Shown here one piece after another: positions 7,231 to 11,606 of a DNA stretch of 11,606 nucleotides. The translations under genes were made by a program, and so were the position numbers. The number at the start of each line of letters is the position of its first letter. The stretch's first letter is position 1. A model generated the notes under the pieces. That model was given only the letters and a program-made list of their open reading frames with translations, searched no databases and was not told the DNA's origin. The stretch comes from an uncultured Burkholderiales bacterium (GTDB lineage: Bacteria > Pseudomonadota > Gammaproteobacteria > Burkholderiales > Burkholderiaceae_E), in contig CAIXXI010000504.1 in assembly GCA_903923345.1 (NCBI GenBank), positions 1-11,606 of the forward strand. The letters run 5' to 3'.

Positions 7231-8361
7231 TTAGCCTGCGCCAGAAGAGAAGGTCACGATGTGATCCGCGGCGAAGCGAATGCCGATGGGTAAGCCTATC
7301 CGGTGATCGTGGTGGCTTGGTACCAGCGCGAGCAAACGCTGCCCGCTGGGCAACTCGAGTGTGTAGAGAAATTGGGCCCCCCGGAATGCCTTGCGAAGCA
7401 CGATGGCCTGGACCGGGCTGGCATCATCGTGCACCACATCATCGGGTCGCAATAACACGACCAACTCGCCGTTTGCATCAGCACAAGACTCCGCCTGAAG
7501 CCGATCCGCATCCTGATCGATGGGCAAAGCCCCCAGCTCGACCTCAATGAACGCACCGTTGGGTGAATCGATCAGACGACCTGGCAGGAAAACGCCCATC
7601 CCGACGAAATCGGCCACGCTTCGCGAGGCAGGATGGTGATACAGGCGATAGGCTTCGTCCCACTGAGCGATCCGCCCGTTTTCCATGACGCCGATCGTAT
7701 CGGCCAGCGCAAAGGCCTCGTACTGATCATGCGTGACCAGGAGGGTGGTGGTTCCGTGTTGCTTCAGGATGTCACGCAGCTCCAATGCGAGGTGCTCGCG
7801 CAGGTCAGGGTCAAGGTTTGAGAACGGTTCATCCAGCAGCAGCACGGCAGGCGAGGGTGCCAAGGCCCGAGCGAGTGCAACTCGCTGCTGTTGGCCGCCC
7901 GACAGTTCATGCGGAAACCGTGCGCCGTGAGAAGTCAAGCCAACCAACTCCAGCATCGCCTTCACGCGGTTCTCGCGCTCGGCTGCGCTGATACGACGCA
8001 AACCGAACGCCACGTTTTCGGCCACGTCGAGATGTGGGAACAAGGCGTAGTCCTGAAAGACCACCCCAACGCCGCGCCGCTCCGGGGCAAGGACCGACGA
8101 GCGGGTCGACACCACTCGTCCCCCGATCTGGATCTGGCCTTCATCAGGGCGAATGAATCCGGCCAGTGCTCGAAGTGCGGTGGTCTTGCCGCTGCCTGAA
8201 CTGCCCAGCAGACAGCCGATCTCGCCGCTCTGAAGGGCGAAGCTCAAGCCGGACAGAATCTGCACCATGCCAGCGTCGCCACGAAGTGCGATCGAAAGGC
8301 CTTCGACACTGAGCGACGGCGGGGCACTGGGTCCTGCGGCGGAAAAAGGGTGTGCAGCCAT
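7231..8361 (-). CDS. ABC transporter ATP-binding protein, iron(III)-type (FbpC-like)
   Basis: This is a 376-residue ABC ATPase that powers import. In order it has Walker A GSSGSGKTT (53-61), Q-loop Gln103 in VFQDYALFPH, signature LSGGQQQR (153-160), Walker B VLLLDEP (173-179), D-loop SNLD (181-184) and switch His211 in VTHD. A C-terminal TOBE-like domain (from about 255) holds VLLRPDDV. The FbpC/PotA/CysA group shares this plan. The FQDYALFPH and F-S-N-L-D forms together with the neighbouring double permease favour an Fbp-type ferric ion importer; thiamine or 2-aminoethylphosphonate importers are alternatives. The ATG at 8361 directly follows an in-frame TGA, so the start cannot lie further upstream; there is no Shine-Dalgarno sequence before it. 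The gene is divergent from its permease and shares an 81-nt control region with it. Confidence 0.85.
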   Translation of the reverse strand: MAAHPFSAAGPSAPPSLSVEGLSIALRGDAGMVQILSGLSFALQSGEIGCLLGSSGSGKTTALRALAGFIRPDEGQIQIGGRVVSTRSSVLAPERRGVGVVFQDYALFPHLDVAENVAFGLRRISAAERENRVKAMLELVGLTSHGARFPHELSGGQQQRVALARALAPSPAVLLLDEPFSNLDPDLREHLALELRDILKQHGTTTLLVTHDQYEAFALADTIGVMENGRIAQWDEAYRLYHHPASRSVADFVGMGVFLPGRLIDSPNGAFIEVELGALPIDQDADRLQAESCADANGELVVLLRPDDVVHDDASPVQAIVLRKAFRGAQFLYTLELPSGQRLLALVPSHHDHRIGLPIGIRFAADHIVTFSSGAG

Positions 8362-8404
8362 TCAGTCTGAATTGGACGGGTTTCACTGGCTGCGCGGTTC
8401 GGCG

Positions 8405-8432
8405 CGGACAGGCAATTGCAAATGCCTATAAT
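8405..8432 (+). promoter_or_regulatory. promoter of the permease gene
   Basis: A consensus -10 box TATAAT (8427-8432) follows CGGACA (8405-8410, four of six matches to TTGACA) after a 16-nt spacer. Transcription would start near 8439, only a few bases before the ATG at 8443, which has no ribosome-binding sequence. The permease mRNA may therefore be almost leaderless, or a second promoter further upstream may exist. Confidence 0.55.
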
Positions 8433-8443
8433 TCGCATCTGCA
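8417..8443. promoter_or_regulatory. inverted repeat in the divergent promoter, candidate Fur-type operator
   Basis: The arms TGCAAATGC (8417-8425) and GCATCTGCA (8435-8443) are complementary at 8 of 9 positions around a 9-nt centre. The centre contains the TATAAT box, so a bound repressor would block RNA polymerase. The 19 bases at 8421-8439, centred on the dyad, match the canonical 19-bp Fur box at 10 positions, which is moderate. An iron-type transporter on both sides makes Fur the first candidate; another dimeric regulator is possible. Confidence 0.5.
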
Positions 8444-10170
8444 TGAAACCCGATTCTAGCTTGAGAGATGCTGTCGACTCCCGACCCGCCGGCCATGGCG
8501 TTCGGACGCCCCTGGACTGGCTGGTGGTCGCGATCGCGCTCTTCATTCTGGCGCCGCTCGTGGCCTTGGCCTGGGTGGCCTTCAGCGGTGCTAATTCAGA
8601 TTCAATCACCCATCTTCTCGACACAGTGCTGCCGCGCTACGCGTTGACATCCGCCGCGTTGCTCGCTTTGGTCATCCTGTTTGTGTTGCTGCTGGGGGTC
8701 GGCGCAGGTTGGGTCGTCGCCGCATACGACTTCCCGGGCCGCAGCCTGCTGGAGGTCTGCATGATTCTGCCGCTGGCGATGCCGGCGTTCGTGCTGGCAT
8801 ACGCATATACCGACTTTCTCGATCCAAGCGGTCCATTGCAGGCCGGACTGCGGCAAATGACTGGCTGGTCGATCGGACAGTACTGGTTTCCGACGGTGCG
8901 CTCGTTACCAGGGGCTGCTTTTTTGCTTGCTCTGGCTTTGTACCCTTATGTCTACATGCTGGCACGCAATGCGTTCGCGGAGCGAAGCGAGTCGCTCGGT
9001 GAGGCAGCCCAAAGTCTCGGGGTTTCGGGTCTTCAGGTCTGGTGGCGAGTGGCGTGGCCGGTGGCGCGTCCAGCGGTTGTGGCGGGTCTGGTACTGGTCA
9101 GCATGGAGACGCTTGCTGACTTCGGGACGGTCAGTTTTTTTGCGGTTGATACTTTTACTGCCGGGATATACCGAGCTTGGCAAGGCATGGGCGACCGCTC
9201 GACGGCGGCCATGCTGTCTTTGGCATTGCTGATCGTGGTCTTGTCGTTGCTGGCCCTGGAGCGTCGACAGCGAGGCCGCATGGCCTTTCATGCGCGATCG
9301 GCACGCAAGGCCGCCGTCAGAAGGCTTTCGGGATGGTCCGGCGCGATGGCATGTTTGGCTTGTTCGATTCCCGTTCTATTCGGGTTTGTGATCCCGGCCT
9401 GTCTGTTGATTCAGGCGGCGATCACTCATTCTGCGAGCCTCGATCTGCGCCATCTCATCTGGGCGGGTAACAGCGCCATGCTTTCGGCGATTGCGGCGTG
9501 CCTGATCGTACCGATGGCACTGTGCGTGAGCTACGCCGTTCGCTTGACCTCAACGCGCTGGACTGCCGGACTCGCTGCAATCGCGGGTGCTGGTTATGCC
9601 GTGCCAGGCATTGTGCTGGGTGTTGGCTTGTTGGCGGTCGTGGGTTCCGCAGATCAATTGATCAGTCGTTTCGGTGGTGGCACTTTTCTGTTGGGTGGGA
9701 CAATTGCCGCGGTCACATATGCCTACTGCGTGCGTTTTTTTGCCGTCGCCCAGCAAGGGCTCGACGCTTCACTCAAGCGCATCAGTCCGTCTATGGACGC
9801 CAGTGCAAGGACGCTGGGTGCAAGCCCGATTGAAATGTTGCGCCGAGTGCATTGGCCGATGTTGAGACCGAGCGTGGCGACCGCAGCGCTTCTGGTCTTT
9901 GTGGACTGTCTCAAGGAGCTGCCTGCAACTCTGGTGCTGCGGCCCTTCAACTTCGACACGCTCGCAGTGGTGGCATACCAATTTGCTTCTGATGAGCGTC
10001 TGGCCGAGGCAGCGGTCCCTTCGCTCGTCATTGTGCTGGTCGGACTTTTGCCCGTGCTGGTGCTTGCCAGGAGCTTTCGACTGATCGGTTCTCGTTCCGA
10101 TCAAGCGCCAATCGCGCCGCAGCGCCCGGTTAGCGCAGGGATCGCTGCAACAAGGGCCAAAGCAGCGTGA
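8443..10170 (+). CDS. ABC transporter permease, fused double MetI domain (FbpB-like)
   Basis: This is an inner-membrane permease of 575 residues formed by two fused binding-protein-dependent permease domains, as in ferric iron importers of the FbpB/SfuB type. About twelve hydrophobic segments can be seen, the first at 26-47 (WLVVAIALFILAPLVALAWV). The two cytoplasmic EAA loops that dock on the ATPase are ESLGEAAQSLGVSGLQVWWR (183-202) and MDASARTLGASPIEMLRRVH (451-470), each followed by a W-P-x-x-R-P-x element (WPVARPAV, WPMLRPSV). The halves join through a basic linker (ERRQRGRMAFHARSARKAAVRR, 273-294, shown here only as a feature of charge). Start choice is ATG 8443; the earlier in-frame TTG 8416 and ATG 8422 lie inside the promoter. 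No periplasmic binding protein gene is adjacent. The 3' end overlaps dgkA by 41 nt on the other strand. The substrate is inferred. Confidence 0.85.
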   Translation: MKPDSSLRDAVDSRPAGHGVRTPLDWLVVAIALFILAPLVALAWVAFSGANSDSITHLLDTVLPRYALTSAALLALVILFVLLLGVGAGWVVAAYDFPGRSLLEVCMILPLAMPAFVLAYAYTDFLDPSGPLQAGLRQMTGWSIGQYWFPTVRSLPGAAFLLALALYPYVYMLARNAFAERSESLGEAAQSLGVSGLQVWWRVAWPVARPAVVAGLVLVSMETLADFGTVSFFAVDTFTAGIYRAWQGMGDRSTAAMLSLALLIVVLSLLALERRQRGRMAFHARSARKAAVRRLSGWSGAMACLACSIPVLFGFVIPACLLIQAAITHSASLDLRHLIWAGNSAMLSAIAACLIVPMALCVSYAVRLTSTRWTAGLAAIAGAGYAVPGIVLGVGLLAVVGSADQLISRFGGGTFLLGGTIAAVTYAYCVRFFAVAQQGLDASLKRISPSMDASARTLGASPIEMLRRVHWPMLRPSVATAALLVFVDCLKELPATLVLRPFNFDTLAVVAYQFASDERLAEAAVPSLVIVLVGLLPVLVLARSFRLIGSRSDQAPIAPQRPVSAGIAATRAKAA

Positions 10171-10525
10171 CCCAGGTAGCGAGGGCAAGAATCAGCGCAA
10201 TCATGACTGCAGCGCTGCCCAGATCCTTCGCACGCTTGGACATCTCATGACGCTCGACGCCCACCCGGTCGACGACGGCTTCAACGGCCGAATTCAGCAG
10301 CTCGATGACCAGTACAAGGACCAGCGAGCCAATCATCAGCAGTCGGTGAACGGCCTCAAGCGGCACGAACAATGCGACCGGGATCAATATCGCGCAGACA
10401 AACAGTTCCTGGCGAAATGCGGACTCTTCATTCCAGGCGATGCGCAGTCCGGAGGCTGAATAGCGCAAGGCGCCTTGCAGTCGTGAAAGGCCCCCGTGGC
10501 TCTTGAACGGGCTTCGGGTTTCCAA
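10130..10525 (-). CDS. dgkA: diacylglycerol kinase
   Basis: This small inner-membrane enzyme (131 residues) phosphorylates diacylglycerol, recycling that released when membrane-derived glycans are modified, and yields phosphatidic acid for phospholipid synthesis. The family blocks are all present: NEESAFRQE (32-40), the active-site helix ELLNSAVEAVVDRVG (75-89, with Glu75, Asn78 and the probable catalytic Glu82) and KDLGSAAVM (100-108). Three hydrophobic helices lie at about 42-56, 61-80 and 104-125, as in the trimeric E. coli enzyme of similar size. The start is a TTG at 10525, fixed by a perfect GGAGG 8 nt upstream (10534-10538). It lies 43 nt downstream of the LpxH-like gene on the same strand, so the two are probably co-transcribed. 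Its stop codon lies inside the permease gene on the opposite strand. Confidence 0.92.
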   Translation of the reverse strand: METRSPFKSHGGLSRLQGALRYSASGLRIAWNEESAFRQELFVCAILIPVALFVPLEAVHRLLMIGSLVLVLVIELLNSAVEAVVDRVGVERHEMSKRAKDLGSAAVMIALILALATWVTLLWPLLQRSLR

Positions 10526-10538
10526 TCGATTGGCCTCC
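10526..10538 (-). promoter_or_regulatory. strong ribosome binding site deciding the dgkA TTG start
   Basis: On the minus strand GGAGG (10534-10538) precedes the TTG codon at 10525 by 8 nt, an ideal spacing. No ATG occurs in the frame before the conserved NEESAFRQE block, so this site fixes the unusual start. Confidence 0.8.
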
Positions 10539-10568
10539 GAGCGTCAACTGCGCGGTCGGCGCAGTCGA

Positions 10569-11411
10569 TCAGGTCACGGCAGGTTGTGTGACCGACTCGG
10601 AAGGCGGCGACTCAACCGGCACACCGAACGCATTGGGCGCCCAGTGAATGATTTCCAGGCGGCCATCAAGTGTTTCCACCAGAGCGGTCAGACTTTCAAC
10701 CCAGTCGCCATCATTGCAATAAAGGATGCCGTCGATGTCGCGGATTTCTGCCTTGTGGATGTGGCCGCACACAACCCCGTCGTAGCCACGTCGCTTTGCT
10801 TCGGAGGCCACCGTCTGCTCGAACGCGCTGATGAAATTCACCGCGTTCTTGACCTTGTGTTTCAGGTACTGGGACAAAGACCAGTACCCGAGCCCCATCC
10901 TGTGCCGAACCCGATTGAAATGGTTGTTCAGCCACAAGGAGAAGGTGTAGGCAGAGTCCCCCAATTTGGCCAGCCACTTCGCATGCTGAACAACCCCGTC
11001 GAAGAGGTCGCCGTGCACCAGCCACAAGCGCCGACCGTCAAGCGTCACATGGACCGCTTCGTCCAGGATTTCGATGTCGCCAAAAGACAAGCCGCGAAAC
11101 TGACGCACTGACTCATCGTGATTGCCAGGGACATACACAACCTTCGTGCCCTTACGCGCCTTACGCAGTACCTTCTGGACAACGTCGTTGTGTTGCTGAG
11201 GCCAGTACCAACGGTTGCGAAGCTGCCAAGCGTCAAGCACGTCACCAATCAGGTAGAGCGAGTCGCACTCGTGTGACTTCAGAAAGTCGAGCAGGTATGC
11301 CGACTTGCAGCCGGGTGTACCGAGATGGAGGTCTGAGATGAACACGGCCCGGTAACGGGTCTGTGTGATGTCGAGGGGGAGATCGCTGGCGTCCACGGGT
11401 GTGAATTGCAC
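10569..11411 (-). CDS. LpxH-like UDP-2,3-diacylglucosamine diphosphatase (calcineurin-like metallophosphoesterase)
   Basis: This is a two-metal phosphoesterase of 280 residues. The metal and catalytic motifs are complete: Asp27 and His29 in ISDLHLG, Asp57 in IGDVLD, Asn97-His98 in PGNHDE, His133 in VHGD, and His217/His219 in GHIH. LpxH splits UDP-2,3-diacylglucosamine to lipid X plus UMP on the cytoplasmic face in lipid A synthesis. This protein is about 40 residues longer than E. coli LpxH and has the insert WLNNHFNRVRHRMGLGYWSL (160-179) found in the second, LpxH2-like branch, whose exact substrate is not proven for all members. The start is taken as GTG 11411; GTG 11396 is also possible and neither has a clear ribosome site. 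It lies upstream of dgkA on the same strand, suggesting a shared role in envelope lipid metabolism. Confidence 0.82.
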   Translation of the reverse strand: MQFTPVDASDLPLDITQTRYRAVFISDLHLGTPGCKSAYLLDFLKSHECDSLYLIGDVLDAWQLRNRWYWPQQHNDVVQKVLRKARKGTKVVYVPGNHDESVRQFRGLSFGDIEILDEAVHVTLDGRRLWLVHGDLFDGVVQHAKWLAKLGDSAYTFSLWLNNHFNRVRHRMGLGYWSLSQYLKHKVKNAVNFISAFEQTVASEAKRRGYDGVVCGHIHKAEIRDIDGILYCNDGDWVESLTALVETLDGRLEIIHWAPNAFGVPVESPPSESVTQPAVT

Positions 11412-11527
11412 AGGATCTGAGTGACGTCACGATGACATTCACATCAGAATCTATCTGAACTCCAGAGTGCAGAGTCCTGATTGCATTTCTGTTTTTTTCG
11501 CGATTGCGCCGGTCAAATGATTTCAGA
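11412..11527. other. intergenic region between the LpxH-like gene and tRNA-Val
   Basis: This is a divergent spacer that should contain the promoter of the LpxH-like/dgkA pair. It has a 10-bp palindrome GTGACGTCAC (11421-11430) and a short inverted repeat TCAGA-N5-TCTGA (11444-11458), but no -35/-10 pair I would defend on the minus strand. A run of seven T lies near 11492-11498. Confidence 0.3.
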
Positions 11528-11557
11528 TCGACACGTGCCAGACGTTTCTGCTATAGT
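11528..11557 (+). promoter_or_regulatory. promoter of the tRNA-Val gene
   Basis: TCGACA (11528-11533, five of six matches to TTGACA) and TATAGT (11552-11557, five of six matches to TATAAT) are separated by 18 nt. The first base of the tRNA lies 11 nt after the -10 box, so transcription should start just before the mature 5' end, with a very short leader for RNase P to remove. Confidence 0.65.
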
Positions 11558-11568
11558 TGAAGGCTTGC

Positions 11569-11606
11569 AGGCGCGTAGCTCAGCTGGTTAGAGCACCACC
11601 TTGACA
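11569..11606 (+). tRNA. tRNA-Val (anticodon GAC), 3' truncated by the window end
   Basis: The acceptor 5' strand AGGCGCG is followed by T8-A9, then the D arm GCTC-AGCTGGTTA-GAGC, then the anticodon stem CCACC and the loop start TTGACA. Positions 34-36 read GAC (11603-11605), which decodes Val codons GUC and GUU. The sequence stops one base after the anticodon, so the rest of the anticodon stem, the T arm and the acceptor 3' strand lie beyond the window. The D arm and anticodon arm closely match bacterial tRNA-Val(GAC). Confidence 0.92.

Noticed and set aside
11421..11430. Palindrome GTGACGTCAC before the LpxH-like gene as an operator
   Set aside because: It is perfect but short, and no promoter elements could be placed near it, so chance is not excluded.

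Overview
The window looks like chromosome from a GC-rich Gram-negative proteobacterium, most likely a betaproteobacterium close to Burkholderiales. The grounds are an outer-membrane MipA/OmpV protein, a signal-peptide-bearing envelope set, a lipid A-type metallophosphatase, a DUF1631 protein, DgkA and the form of the tRNA-Val start. The taxonomic call is inference from gene content. I see no insertion sequence, phage gene or CRISPR array.

Layout. Positions 1-447 (+) hold the 3' part of a type II haloacid dehalogenase-like HAD hydrolase. A small minus-strand gene of unknown function follows (474-701). Next is a minus-strand operon read from 4699 down to a rho-independent terminator at 878-903: a MipA/OmpV outer-membrane protein, a family III CoA-transferase closely resembling mesaconyl-CoA C1-C4 transferase (Mct), and a 567-residue acyl-CoA dehydrogenase with the long N-terminal extension and motifs of methylsuccinyl-CoA dehydrogenase (Mcd). 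Divergent from it is a large DUF1631 gene (4812-7205, +). It converges on an Fbp-type ATPase gene (7231-8361, -), which diverges from its presumed partner, a fused double-domain permease (8443-10170, +). The control region between them carries a near-perfect inverted repeat centred on a TATAAT box, possibly a Fur-type operator. A minus-strand pair follows, an LpxH-like UDP-diacylglucosamine diphosphatase and diacylglycerol kinase DgkA, whose 3' end overlaps the permease gene tail to tail. The window ends 38 nt into a tRNA-Val(GAC) gene with its own promoter.

How the genes work together. The Mct-like and Mcd-like enzymes share mesaconyl-CoA: Mcd makes mesaconyl-C1-CoA from methylsuccinyl-CoA, and Mct would move CoA to the C4 carboxyl, opening a route to citramalyl-CoA and then acetyl-CoA plus pyruvate. 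That would join part of the ethylmalonyl-CoA pathway to part of the 3-hydroxypropionate bicycle. This is the most interesting feature here. The ATPase and permease would form an iron(III)-type importer whose binding protein is not in the window. The LpxH-like/DgkA pair belongs to envelope lipid metabolism.
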